A DNA stretch of 64,000 nucleotides, taken from assembly GCF_013283195.1 (NCBI RefSeq), contig NZ_JABEKT010000001.1, forward strand, positions 1,524,795 through 1,588,794. The letters are read 5' to 3'. Source of the stretch: Ensifer adhaerens (lineage in GTDB: Bacteria > Pseudomonadota > Alphaproteobacteria > Rhizobiales > Rhizobiaceae). Under the pieces are notes generated by a model. The model saw only the letters and a list, made by a program, of their open reading frames with translations, did not search any database and had not been told where the DNA came from. Positions 53,711 to 62,896 of this stretch are shown in pieces (positions within the stretch are counted from its first letter, which is position 1; each line of letters begins with the position of its first letter). Made by a program: the position numbers and the translations under genes.

Positions 53711-54835
53711 CTACTGGCCGCCAGCCAGTTTCGCCATAACGTTGGGCAAGGCTGCTTCCAGCAAAACCATCTCCGCTTGCGGGCCGGTGCTGACGCGAAT
53801 GCAGCGGTTGAGCGGAGCGACGCCGGGCATGCGGATGAAGATGCCGTGGTCGCTCATCAGCGTATCGACGATCGCGCGCGCATAGACCGCGTCGCGCCCA
53901 CAATCGATCGCAACGAAATTGGTGGCCGACACGAGCGGCGACAAGCCGTTGTGTCCAGCGATCTCAGCGATGCGTTCGCGCGAACCCGCAATCCGCGCCG
54001 TGACCGTTGCCAGATAATCCTGATCCGCGAGTGCCGCGACTGCTGCTGCGACGCCGATCCTGTTCATCCCGAAATGATTGCGGATCTTGTCGAACGCCTG
54101 GGCGGTCCCGGGCGTGGTGATGACGTAACCGACCCGCGAGCCCGCAAGCCCATAGGCTTTCGAGAAAGTCCGGGTTCTCACGACATTGGGCATGTCGATG
54201 AACGCGTCGGTCGCCGGCAGGGCTTCCGCCGGCGCCGTCTCGCAATAGGCCTCATCCAGAATGAACAGCGTGGTTTCCGGCAACGCCTTGGCGAATTCGA
54301 CGATACGCTCGGCCCCCCACCAGCTTCCCATCGGGTTATCAGGGTTGGCGAAGTAGACGAGCGGGGCGTTCTCCTTTTTGACCGCAGCAAGCAAGCCGTC
54401 TAGATCCTCGCGATCGCCGACATAGGGCACCGTCACCAGCCGTCCACCATGCCCGACGACGTGGTAGTTGAACGTCGGATAGGCGCCGAACGAGGTGACG
54501 ACCGGCATGCCGGGTTCGATCACAAGCCGCACGATCTGGCCTAGCAAGCCGTCGATGCCTTCGCCGATCGCAATGTTGGCGGCCGAGACACCAAGTCGAG
54601 TGGCCAGCGCCTGCTTCAGATCATGGTTTTCCGGGTCCGCATATTTCCACGTTCCGGTCGCCGCCTCCCGCATCGCCTGCACGACGCTTTCGGCAGGCCC
54701 GAAGCCGCTTTCGTTTGCACCGATGCGGGCCGCGATGGCGCGTCCGCGCTGGCGCTCGATGGCCTCGGGTCCGACAAACGGAATGGTGGAGGGCAGGGAT
54801 TGGATGAGTGGCGTGAAACGAGTAAAGGCGGACAT
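53711..54835 (-). CDS. Class I/II PLP-dependent aminotransferase (HisC-like)
   Basis: 374 residues from ATG 54835. Typical fold-type I features: GANESGFGPAESVVQAM opening, EGIDGLLGQIVRLV, YFANPDNPMGSW, ILDEAYCE with the Asp that contacts PLP, and the PLP lysine in FSKAYGLAGSRVGY; an Arg in NRCIRVSTG probably binds the substrate carboxylate. Resembles histidinol-phosphate or aromatic aminotransferases; no his or aro genes are near, so the substrate stays open. Confidence 0.88.
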   Translation of the reverse strand: MSAFTRFTPLIQSLPSTIPFVGPEAIERQRGRAIAARIGANESGFGPAESVVQAMREAATGTWKYADPENHDLKQALATRLGVSAANIAIGEGIDGLLGQIVRLVIEPGMPVVTSFGAYPTFNYHVVGHGGRLVTVPYVGDREDLDGLLAAVKKENAPLVYFANPDNPMGSWWGAERIVEFAKALPETTLFILDEAYCETAPAEALPATDAFIDMPNVVRTRTFSKAYGLAGSRVGYVITTPGTAQAFDKIRNHFGMNRIGVAAAVAALADQDYLATVTARIAGSRERIAEIAGHNGLSPLVSATNFVAIDCGRDAVYARAIVDTLMSDHGIFIRMPGVAPLNRCIRVSTGPQAEMVLLEAALPNVMAKLAGGQ

Positions 54836-55071
54836 GCTGGATATAGGGCCCCGTTCGAACAAAGTTCGCGGAACTTACTGCATAATTCCCTAAATCGGAA
54901 TCGATTTGAGGGCAAAACGATGCCGCGATTCAAAGTGTTGCAGCAACGTTTGCCCGCCTAAGCGGACACGCAGCCCTGCAACGCATGCTTTGGTGATGCG
55001 GAACAGCCTTGATGAGAAAATAGCGACGCGGATTGTAGCGCTTCGACGGGCGAGAGCCAGCAGGGCAAGAC

Positions 55072-55446
55072 CTAGCGGCGCTTGGGTGCATTGGCGTTCT
55101 GGCCGGTAAAGAATTCCTGCCGGATGATCTCGCGCAGCAGGGTCTGTTCGATCGGCTTGATGAATTGCACGCCGATGCGCTCGCCGTTGCGATAGACCTC
55201 GGCGCAGCCGATGCGAAGCGACGTGCCGATGATGTGGAGATAATAATGCTGTGGTAGGCCGATCGTGGTCTGCACGGCAAAGCTCGCGCCGCCACGCGAG
55301 ATGTCGATCATCCGACAGGTGCGGACCGACACGCTGCCAAGCCCCGGCTGTACCGTCGTCAGGGTGGCGGCATGGCCGATGGAAAAGCGTTCGTATCGAC
55401 GCTCGTAGAACGGCGAGGGCACGCAGGAATACATCGTCTGCTGCAT
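55072..55446 (-). CDS. PilZ-domain protein
   Basis: 124 residues. The PilZ motifs are present in rearranged or weak form: an RRYERFSIGHAA start with an early Arg pair, DISRGGASFA (the conserved D/N-x-S-x-G-G-x block) and GVQFIKP. PilZ domains bind cyclic di-GMP. No fused output domain, so it is a small adaptor. A second related gene lies 200 bp to the right (55648-56004). Confidence 0.85.
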   Translation of the reverse strand: MQQTMYSCVPSPFYERRYERFSIGHAATLTTVQPGLGSVSVRTCRMIDISRGGASFAVQTTIGLPQHYYLHIIGTSLRIGCAEVYRNGERIGVQFIKPIEQTLLREIIRQEFFTGQNANAPKRR

Positions 55447-55647
55447 CTGTCATTCTCCGCCTGCGCCGGATCGCGAAATGCGATCATTCGGCCTTCGATC
55501 GTGGGCAATTCATTTGTCCACGCTTAATCCTCGCGTGAATGCCGAGGTAAGTCGAGTGCAGTTTCGGTGCAGAAGTTTGCAATCCCCTGAAGGAGATCGA
55601 TAAAAATGTAACGTCGGTCGTTTTCCTTGAGGCGAAGCCGGCGGGGC

Positions 55648-56004
55648 TCAAAAACCACCGCTTGAAAATTGCATGCGGATCAGCCGGCTGACGAAGTCCG
55701 GGGCGAGCAGCATGTTGAAGCGCACGCCAAGCTCAGCACCGCTACGATGGACCTGAGAGCAGCCGATCTCTTCCTTGAACCCGTCGATCTGGAGGAAGAA
55801 GTGTTTCGGCACCATCAGCGCGGCATTGAAGTCGAGCATGGCGCCGGCGATCGAAATGTGACGCAGCAGGCATTGATATTTGGTCTTTGCCTTGAGGTGC
55901 TGGCCGATGATCAGGATTCGGCAGGGACGCTCAATGAAGTAATGTTGATACGTGGTTGCCAGCTGCCCTGGCTTCGCTTCCGCGACATGCATTTTCATCG
56001 ACAT
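55648..56004 (-). CDS. PilZ-like protein
   Basis: 118 residues from ATG 56004 (GGAG six bases upstream); the frame is open further upstream without conserved sequence. It has the same length and outline as the protein at 55072-55446: PCRILIIGQ, HISIAGAMLDF in place of the D-x-S-x-G-G block, IGCSQVHRSGAELGVRFNM, and a C-terminal helix. The usual RxxxR motif is not clear, so c-di-GMP binding is uncertain. Divergent from the caspase-like gene. Confidence 0.7.
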   Translation of the reverse strand: MSMKMHVAEAKPGQLATTYQHYFIERPCRILIIGQHLKAKTKYQCLLRHISIAGAMLDFNAALMVPKHFFLQIDGFKEEIGCSQVHRSGAELGVRFNMLLAPDFVSRLIRMQFSSGGF

Positions 56005-56321
56005 GGCAAGCTCCGATAACGCATAGCCTTTCCTTGGCGCAGGAGATGCATCGCGCCCGCCCGGAATCACCCGGCGCAAGAGATGCGGCGTCTGAGTTAA
56101 GGTTGCCGACTTGCTTCGACCTTGCGGCGCAGGCCGGAGGACGAGGCTCAAAAAATATGGCGAACGGGGACATTGAAAGCCTCTGGCTCATACGTAATAG
56201 TTTCATCAGGGCATGACTGTGGGGCGGTGGCATCGTTCCGAAATGCCGGCAATGGGGTTGTGCGCCTCCTGTCTCCTGCTCCCGAAGAGCCAGGATGTGA
56301 GGGAGCGCCGGAGGGAAGAGC

Positions 56322-58541
56322 ATGATTACGGGGCAACTCCCGCGGTGGCGTTCATTCGTCATTCTTTTCGTGGCCGTGCTGGCCTTTGCGCCGACGGATG
56401 TCCTGGCCGCAAAACGCGTCGCCCTGTTGATTGGCAACGAGAAGTATGAGGCGACCTCGCAACTCAACAACCCCGCCAATGACGTCGAGCTGATGAAGGC
56501 CTCCTTCGAGGAGGCCGGTTTCGATTCCGTCACCACGGTTCACGATGTCGGGCGCCAGGCTATGGTCAAGGCGCTGCGGGATTTCGAAGACCTGGCAACG
56601 GGCGCCGATGTGGCGATTGTCTACTATTCCGGCCACGGCATGGAAATGAACGGCCAGAATTTTCTTCTACCGACCGACGTAAAATTGCAGACGGACAAGG
56701 ATATCGAGGACGAGGCGGTCGGGCTCGATCGGGTTCAGCGTTCGCTTGAGGGCGCGACCAAGCTCAAGCTGGTGATTCTTGACGCCTGTCGCAACAATCC
56801 GTTCGAGCAGAGCATGACGCGCTCGATCTCGACGCGGGCAGTTTCGCGAGGTCTCGCGCGGGTTGAACCGGAATCGGCCGACCTCTTGGTCGCCTTTGCC
56901 TCCAAGGCCGGCACAGTGGCCCTTGACGGCGAGGGGAAGAACAGCCCCTTTGCCACGGCGCTTGCCAAGTATCTCACGGAGCCGGGCGTCGATGTGCGGA
57001 TCGCCTTGGGCAAGGTGCGCGACGAGGTGGTTTCTGTCACCAACCGCGGCCAGGAGCCCTTTGTCTATGGATCGCTCGGTGGCGCGCAAATCTTCCTGAA
57101 CATAAAGGAAGTCAACATCAGCATCACCAACAACGGCGAGCAGCTCTCGCCGAACAGCCAGTCGGCCGCTGCCGCCGACTGGCAGAATATCCGCGATCTC
57201 GCCGACAAGGACCTGATTGCCGCCTTCCTCGCCAAGCATGGAACCGATCCGGTCTACAAGATGCTGGCGGAGAAGAAGCTGAAGCTTTTGAGCGAGGCCG
57301 AGCAGACATCGAGCGTGACACCTGACGAAATCGCCTGGGACGCCCTGAAGCAATCGACCGATGCCGCAGCCCTCACGCGGTTCCTCGAGCGTTATCCCGA
57401 CAGCAAGCATAAGGCGGAGGCGGAGCAGCAGATCGCGGCCCTCGAGCCGCAAAAGGGCCTCAACATCTCGCAGACCGGCAAGGACACGCAGGCCTCGCGC
57501 GACTGCTATCTGCTGGCAGGCGAACCGCAGTCCATGCCCGGTTTCGTCGGTGTGAATTTCCTGAAGCTTGATTCGGCGCGCGCACTGACCGCCTGTGCCC
57601 AGGCGGTCAACGAGAACCCCGACGACATGATGCTCGTCAATATGCTGGGACGAGCGCAGGACGCCGGACGCGATTACATTGAGGCGCGCCGCAATTACCA
57701 AAAGGCCGCCGACGGCGGAAATATGTATGCGTTGACCAACCTGGCCTGGTTCTCCGTCTACGGCACCGACGGGGCCGTCGATGTCGATCAGGGCAAGCGA
57801 ATGTTCGAGCAGGCGGCAAAGGCCGGCAATGCCTATGGCCAGGCATCGCTCGGCTGGCTCTATCGCGAGGGTTATGGCGGCATTGCCCGGGACTACGAGG
57901 AAGCGGCGAGGTGGTATCAACTGGCCGCCGACCAGGGCTACGCCAATGCCATGGCGACCGTCGCGTGGTTCTATAGAGAGGGGCTTGGCCTGTCGAAGGA
58001 TCTGGCGCAATCGCTCGCCTGGTACAAGAAGGCAGCCGAAGGCGGCGACGTCAACGCGATGTCGTCACTCGGTTGGGCCTATCAGAACGGGCTTGGCACC
58101 GAGCAGGACTATGTGGAAGCCAAGACCTGGTATGAAAAAGCGGCCAATGTCGGTGACTCCTATTCGATGGCGTTGCTTGGCTGGTTCTACGATGTCGGCA
58201 CCGGCGTCGCCCAGGACTATGCTCAGGCGCGCATATGGTACGAAATGGCAGCGAATGCCGGCAGTGCCTACGCGATGGGAAATCTGAGCCGTCTTTATGA
58301 CTATGGGCTCGGCACCAAGGCGGATGCGAGGGAGGCTGTGCGCTGGGCGGCAGCCAGCGTCGAGGGTGGTGACCCAGCCAAGCTTCAGGAATTGAAGTCC
58401 CAGCCGAGCAATTTCACGCCTGCCTTCCGCAAGGAAATGCAGGCGCTGTTGAAAGACCGCGGCCTTTACAGCGGTCCCGTCGATGGGGACTTTGGAGCGG
58501 CGACGCTCGATGCGATCGACAGGCTTTCCCGGAAGTCATGA
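56322..58541 (+). CDS. Exported caspase-family protein with Sel1 repeats and a peptidoglycan-binding end
   Basis: 739 residues. Signal peptide about residues 1-30; a caspase (peptidase C14) domain, about 31-270, with the catalytic dyad His105 (YYSGHG) and Cys156 (LDACRNNPF) and a conserved LLIGNEKY opening; a linker with TPR-like segments (about 290-390); then about six Sel1 repeats (about 425-660), each near 36 residues with an A-x-x-WY-x-x-A-A pattern (for example DYEEAARWYQLAADQGYANAM); and a C-terminal peptidoglycan-binding segment (LLKDRGLYSGPVDGDFGAATLDAI). Catalytic residues are intact. The protein is probably periplasmic and may act at the wall. Divergent from the PilZ-like genes. Confidence 0.88.
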   Translation: MITGQLPRWRSFVILFVAVLAFAPTDVLAAKRVALLIGNEKYEATSQLNNPANDVELMKASFEEAGFDSVTTVHDVGRQAMVKALRDFEDLATGADVAIVYYSGHGMEMNGQNFLLPTDVKLQTDKDIEDEAVGLDRVQRSLEGATKLKLVILDACRNNPFEQSMTRSISTRAVSRGLARVEPESADLLVAFASKAGTVALDGEGKNSPFATALAKYLTEPGVDVRIALGKVRDEVVSVTNRGQEPFVYGSLGGAQIFLNIKEVNISITNNGEQLSPNSQSAAAADWQNIRDLADKDLIAAFLAKHGTDPVYKMLAEKKLKLLSEAEQTSSVTPDEIAWDALKQSTDAAALTRFLERYPDSKHKAEAEQQIAALEPQKGLNISQTGKDTQASRDCYLLAGEPQSMPGFVGVNFLKLDSARALTACAQAVNENPDDMMLVNMLGRAQDAGRDYIEARRNYQKAADGGNMYALTNLAWFSVYGTDGAVDVDQGKRMFEQAAKAGNAYGQASLGWLYREGYGGIARDYEEAARWYQLAADQGYANAMATVAWFYREGLGLSKDLAQSLAWYKKAAEGGDVNAMSSLGWAYQNGLGTEQDYVEAKTWYEKAANVGDSYSMALLGWFYDVGTGVAQDYAQARIWYEMAANAGSAYAMGNLSRLYDYGLGTKADAREAVRWAAASVEGGDPAKLQELKSQPSNFTPAFRKEMQALLKDRGLYSGPVDGDFGAATLDAIDRLSRKS

Positions 58542-58604
58542 ATTGATCCCCGGCGGCAAGCTCTTGATCAGGGCGCCACTGGCATTGTCCGAGCAGGGGA
58601 GGCA

Positions 58605-59101
58605 TCGCAGGCAACGCGAGAGCGATCCGTATCCGCCGGCATTTTGTGAACAACGCCTTTGCCGGGATCGTGTGGGATCAAACGTGCCGCGATATCGAAC
58701 TAATCGGCGCGGATTTTGATGGGAACTGTGTCGATGTCGCCTCAGGCAGCTTGTCGAGCATGGGCGAGATCCGGTTGCTGGGTGCGTCCACCCGCTGGAA
58801 AACCATCGGCGGTCGTGCCGGATACCAGGGCGAAAATGGGGCAACTCCCGTTCGCGGGCTCTACATCAACACCGGCGCTGCCGATAATTTCAAGTTCATT
58901 GTTATTCGTACTCCTAATGGCGCTATTGCGAACGGCGCCACCGGCTCTACTCAAACTTGGCTTGGAGTTGACGGGGAGCCAGACCGAGTATCCCTTTCGA
59001 AGTAGTCCGACGCGGCCAACGATGCGGCAGCAGCGTCGGCCGCCGTTCCGGTTGGTGGGTAGTACCGGAACGGCTCGGCTCTAATGGTCCGCACCGTTTA
59101 G
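58605..59101 (+). pseudogene. Phage tail-type gene remnant (fragment plus two in-frame stops)
   Basis: A plus-strand frame reads GGIAGNARAIRIRRHFVNNAFAG, WDQTCRDIELIGADFDG, VDVASG, then RLLGASTRW, a beta-helix-like pattern seen in phage tail spikes or fibres. It has no start codon of its own (the first GTG, 58646, is internal) and stops at TAG 59003-59005. The same frame then continues through a second stop (59060-59062) with SDAANDAAAASAAVPVGG and YRNGSALMVRTV to TAG 59099-59101, a short tail that resembles a small protein found in rhizobial prophages. Best read as a decayed gene whose 5' part is missing. Confidence 0.55.
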
Positions 59102-60120
59102 TTCGGGGTGAAGACCACGTTTATCATCTCGTAATTGTTGGGGAGCTCTTCGCCATCATAGGGCGCCCCAATGCCTTCGAGGGTCAGGTGCTCACAACGA
59201 TAGCCATGATCCTTCATGTAGTCGACAAAACCCTTGGGCGTCCGGTTGGAAACAGCTTGCAGGGCACGGGGGTTGAGTTCGCTCATAATCAGTGGGCGAG
59301 AACTTCTTAAAACGTTCGATGCGCCGTCAAAGGCGAGTGGTTCGGCGCCCTCGATGTCAATCTTGATGAAGTCAACTTTTCGGTCGCGGATGACGTCATC
59401 GAGCGTGAGAACTGGCGTCGGTTGCAGTTCAGCACCAGCGTTGCGGAATTGCTCCTGCAGCCAGCCTTCGGGGAGTGTCCACGTTCCGCCTGGGTTGTCA
59501 GAGTTGTGGCTCCATCCGATCATCATCTCACCGGGTTCGGAACCGAGTGCTGCGTTGTACGATTCAAAATAGGCGTCAAACCCGTTGTCGTGCATTGAGC
59601 GACAAAGAGCTTTGTACGTCTGCTCGCGCGGTTCAAAGGATATTACCTTGCCCTCAGTACCAACTAGGCGGGCGGCGCGAGTGGAGAACCAACCAATGTT
59701 TGCTCCAATGTCTACGAAGGTCATTCCCGGCTTGACGCTGCGATCAACGAATGCGGTTTCCACCGGCTCGTACCCACCGAACACACAGTTGCGCGACACG
59801 CCGCGATCGCCGACATCGACGTGAAGTAGCAGGCCGTCGACTTTCGCGCGAACCCAAGAGTTGGGCGGGTAATCAGCCGGATTCTCTCCCATGCGAGCGC
59901 GCATGATTTCTTGAAACTCGATGCTCTCGACAAAGCCCTTGATGCGTTCGGCAAAGGCAGCCTCGAGGTCGCTGACGAAGTATGGTTCGATGAAGAAGCT
60001 CTGAACGGATTTTTCTGGCTCTCGGCCTAGTATGCCTCGATACGAGGCTCGAATGATCGCCTCCATAACGCGGCGGCCGGCTGCGTCTTGTTCGCTAATG
60101 TATGACTCGGCAAGGGTCAT
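59098..60120 (-). CDS. FkbM-family methyltransferase
   Basis: 340 residues, ATG 60120 with GGGGAGA upstream. The methyltransferase core has the SAM-binding motif VDIGANIGWFSTRAARLV, then VISFEP and a DFIKIDIEGAEPLAFDG block. FkbM enzymes O-methylate sugars or polyketides. The N-terminal 90 residues are a helical region. It is the second gene of a pair with 60145-61101 (24 bp apart) and has lower G+C than the core genes, as expected of acquired DNA. Confidence 0.87.
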   Translation of the reverse strand: MTLAESYISEQDAAGRRVMEAIIRASYRGILGREPEKSVQSFFIEPYFVSDLEAAFAERIKGFVESIEFQEIMRARMGENPADYPPNSWVRAKVDGLLLHVDVGDRGVSRNCVFGGYEPVETAFVDRSVKPGMTFVDIGANIGWFSTRAARLVGTEGKVISFEPREQTYKALCRSMHDNGFDAYFESYNAALGSEPGEMMIGWSHNSDNPGGTWTLPEGWLQEQFRNAGAELQPTPVLTLDDVIRDRKVDFIKIDIEGAEPLAFDGASNVLRSSRPLIMSELNPRALQAVSNRTPKGFVDYMKDHGYRCEHLTLEGIGAPYDGEELPNNYEMINVVFTPN

Positions 60121-60144
60121 TTCTCGTCTCCCCAGTTAACTCTT

Positions 60145-61101
60145 TTAAACAGCGGGTGTTTTCGATGCGTAAATCATGCCAGCAAAGGGGTCGTGTCGTT
60201 GGGTCATGTTGAAGACCGCGAAACCGTAATCCTGCAGATGCTTGATCAGGGTTTCGTCAGTCTTTTCTGCCGACCACCATTTGTGCCACTCGATCATGAA
60301 GATGTGCACATCGGACAAAAGGCCGCTGGCCGCAAGATCGTCGAATATCTCGAACTCCGAGCCTTCGCAGTCCATTTTGATGACAATGGCCTGCCCGTTC
60401 GCCTTAGCTATTTTGATGATCCCACCCAGTACGTCCGAAGCTCTCCTGACGGAAATAGTGGTCAAGTTCTCACCACCGTTACCATGAATGGAGGTACCGA
60501 TTGTGGTGTTTTCATTATAGGCCACGGTCTTAGTTTCCGTCGCGCCGGACAGACCGAAGTTATACGTGTGAATCTTGTCAGCCAGAGCGGGATTGAGGGA
60601 GATGTTTTCCTGAGCGCGGTTAAAAGGCGCCTCAAATGGTTCGAACGAATGGACCTGCTCGACTTTATCTCGGTCGGCAAAGTACAGGGTGGAAAACCCT
60701 ACGTTCATGCCTATGTCAATCACGCAACAGCGTTCCGGCGTTCTGAAGTCGTATGTATTGAGAACGTGGACTTCGTCAACAATCTGGAAATCTTCCATGT
60801 TCTGGAGGTGCATGTTGACGCCGTTCATTGTCAGGACAAGGGTATCGCCGATGTTCGAAACTAGCGCACCGTATTTGACCATATGGTGAAATCGACTGGA
60901 TGCGGTCAGGAAAAATTCATCAAAGACCAGTTGTGTGTCGGGTGATCCAGCAACTCCAAGATAGTCTTTGTGGGCCTTTAGACGGCGGTCCAGCATCCTA
61001 ATTTCTGTCCGGCCGTAGTTCGCGAATCGAAACTCATATTCTCCATGGTCGGTGACTTCAAAATCGAGTTCGACAATGTGGGATTTCGCCTTAAGGCCCA
61101 A
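60145..61101 (-). CDS. FkbM-family methyltransferase, probably lacking its true 5' end
   Basis: 318 residues if read from TTG 61101, which has AAGGAG nine bases upstream. The core has CCVIDIGMNVGFSTLYFADRDKVEQVHSFEPFEAPF and a VIKMDCEGSEFEIFDDL block. The frame stays open to 61275 with protein-like sequence (SGPYIPLPAGKYTAQFKI) but no ATG or GTG, and two stops lie directly upstream, so a longer ancestral gene was probably cut by mutation. The remaining N-terminal part reads as a beta-sandwich domain. Low G+C like its neighbour. Confidence 0.75.
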   Translation of the reverse strand: MGLKAKSHIVELDFEVTDHGEYEFRFANYGRTEIRMLDRRLKAHKDYLGVAGSPDTQLVFDEFFLTASSRFHHMVKYGALVSNIGDTLVLTMNGVNMHLQNMEDFQIVDEVHVLNTYDFRTPERCCVIDIGMNVGFSTLYFADRDKVEQVHSFEPFEAPFNRAQENISLNPALADKIHTYNFGLSGATETKTVAYNENTTIGTSIHGNGGENLTTISVRRASDVLGGIIKIAKANGQAIVIKMDCEGSEFEIFDDLAASGLLSDVHIFMIEWHKWWSAEKTDETLIKHLQDYGFAVFNMTQRHDPFAGMIYASKTPAV

Positions 61102-61478
61102 CGGAGAAAACTCCTTCCGGGCGACTATAGTTTGCCCAACGTCACAACAGACGTCGACGTGCCCTGCGGCGATCGGCGAAATTCCAAAACTCAGAATCTT
61201 GAACTGCGCGGTGTATTTCCCTGCCGGCAGTGGAATGTACGGTCCGGATACGGCGAACGCGTTACTCTTCGGCGTTCATCAGTCGAGCACTCCAGTCGTC
61301 GTTCAAAAAAATCCAGGGTGCTTAGCACGACCGCCCCGAAGCCACTAGCCAATTATCGGATTATTCCCATCAATAGAGCCCGTCTTAAAGCGGCGTGAGT
61401 CACCACCACCCGCAGTCCCCGTGACCTCTGCCACAACTGACGAGGTGCATTAGCCGCTTAACAAAGAGGAAGTTCTGT

Positions 61479-62130
61479 ATGAACAACCGGTGCATCAACG
61501 TGGCAGTCCTTGCGCTTGTCAAACAGTGGGACGGCCATAAGACGAAGGCTTATCGGAACGTTGCTGGCCTCTGGAGCGTCGGATACAGCCCCACCAGCGC
61601 GGCAGGGGCTCCGCTGGTGGGGCCGAGTTTGATCATCACCGAAGCGCACTCGGAAGAGATCCTGAGCGCCGATCTCGCAACGTTTGAGGCGCGATTCTCA
61701 AGCATGGTCAAAGTGCCGCCGACCGACGACCAGTTCGCAGTTCTCGTTTCCTTCGATTTCAACACCGGCAGGCTCGGCAAATCGACGCTGCTGAAGAAGC
61801 TGAACAGGGGCGACTATAACGCCGTGCCGGCCGAACTGATGAAATAGGTTAATGTTGGCGGTAAGCGGGTGACGAGCCTCGTCAACCGCTGATCGGCCTA
61901 AGTGGGGCTTTGGGCCAAAGACGAATTCGTCTCCACCAACACACAGCCGACCGGGCCGAAGGCACCGGAAGTCGTGACGAAGGAAACGTCGGTTGGGCGG
62001 CAGGCATCCTCTAGACGATCGCATTCGCCTTCACCGGCAATGGTCCGCTGCAGTGGGCGTTGCCGGCGGTGCTCGTCGTTGCCTTTGCGATCGGCGCTTC
62101 CTTCTTCATCCGCGGTCGGCTCGATCCAGC
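61479..62130 (+). pseudogene. Phage endolysin (lysozyme) with three in-frame stops and a frameshift
   Basis: From ATG 61479 (AGAGGAAG upstream) the protein reads like a GH24-type phage lysozyme: QWDGHKTKAYRNVAGLWSVGY, then AHSEEILSADLATFEA, PPTDDQFAVLVSFDFNTGRLGKSTLLKKLN. It stops at TAG 61845-61847. The same frame continues with VNVGGKRVTSLVNR, TGA 61890-61892, SA, TAA 61899-61901 and GLWAKDEFVSTN, as expected of the rest of the enzyme; then the frame shifts and a hydrophobic segment (AVLVVAFAIGASFFIRGRLDPA) follows in another frame. Glu and Asp residues expected in the active site are not all recognisable, so the gene was decaying before the stops or is divergent. Confidence 0.75.
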
Positions 62131-62361
62131 ATGGTCGCCTGGCCGAAAATCATTGCAGGCGGGCCGGGGCTCGCCGGTGTCCTTTGGCTCGTCTTCGCCA
62201 TTCGCGAGGACGGCGTCCGCTCGGTCACCAATGCATTCGAAAGGCAGAACAATACGGCGGCACATTCCACGGGCGTTTCTCTCCCTGAGTATGACGGTTG
62301 CCCTAACGGTCTGCGGGACTTTGGCGCGGGTAACTGCCGCCGGCCGTTCAACGAAAGATAG
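62131..62361 (+). CDS. Small phage-type membrane protein (76 residues)
   Basis: ATG 62131 in a frame that remains open for 76 residues. The N-terminus is hydrophobic (IIAGGPGLAGVLWLVFAI), then a helix (VTNAFERQNNTAA) and a C-terminal Cys pair (GCPNGLRDFGAGNCRRPF). Similar short proteins follow the endolysin gene in rhizobial prophages, where they may serve lysis. Intact, unlike its neighbour. Confidence 0.55.
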   Translation: MVAWPKIIAGGPGLAGVLWLVFAIREDGVRSVTNAFERQNNTAAHSTGVSLPEYDGCPNGLRDFGAGNCRRPFNER

Positions 62362-62437
62362 ACCGGACAGTTGTCGGCCTCTGCGCCGGCGGCGTCTGGG
62401 CGAGTTCGAAATGCGTGAGGCATGGGAAGGGCGCTAG

Positions 62438-62884
62438 ATGGCACCAGCGAATGTAGATGCGGCGGTGCGCTACCAGCTTGGCGAACTCGCGGCGGAGATG
62501 CGTACACTGCGCGACACGATGCGCCGGATACAGGAGCGCGCTGACCGAGCGGAGGACAAAGCGGCGGAAAGTCGAGCGGCACCGCGTCGACGTATGGATG
62601 AGCTTATCGGTCGCGTCGTTCATCTAGAGACATCAACCGCCACGATCGTGGCAGATGTTGCCGAAATGAAGCCGGTTACCGACGGCGTGAAGCGGTGGAA
62701 GCCGATGGGTATCGGCGCACTCGGTGTCACTGGCATTGTGGGAATGGCGCTCGGCGTCAGCTTCGGCGAGGAGATACGCGGAATTGTGCTTGCCATCGGC
62801 GGCAGGTTTGAATTGGTACAACTCTTAGGTTGTGAGAATTTAAGTATTGGGTTGTTGCGAGAGCTACTTCGCGCTAAAAATTAG
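62438..62884 (+). CDS. DUF1515-like phage protein
   Basis: 148 residues, ATG 62438 with GGAAGGG upstream. A long helix (LGELAAEMRTLRDTMRRIQERADRAEDKAAE), a RRRMDELIGRVVHLE segment, then a hydrophobic segment (IGALGVTGIVGMALGVSF) match DUF1515, found in prophages and gene-transfer-like clusters of Rhizobiales. The last 30 residues (FELVQLLGCENLSIGLLREL) do not look like the family and may be read-through after a mutation. Confidence 0.65.
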   Translation: MAPANVDAAVRYQLGELAAEMRTLRDTMRRIQERADRAEDKAAESRAAPRRRMDELIGRVVHLETSTATIVADVAEMKPVTDGVKRWKPMGIGALGVTGIVGMALGVSFGEEIRGIVLAIGGRFELVQLLGCENLSIGLLRELLRAKN

Positions 62885-62896
62885 TTCGACGGGTGT

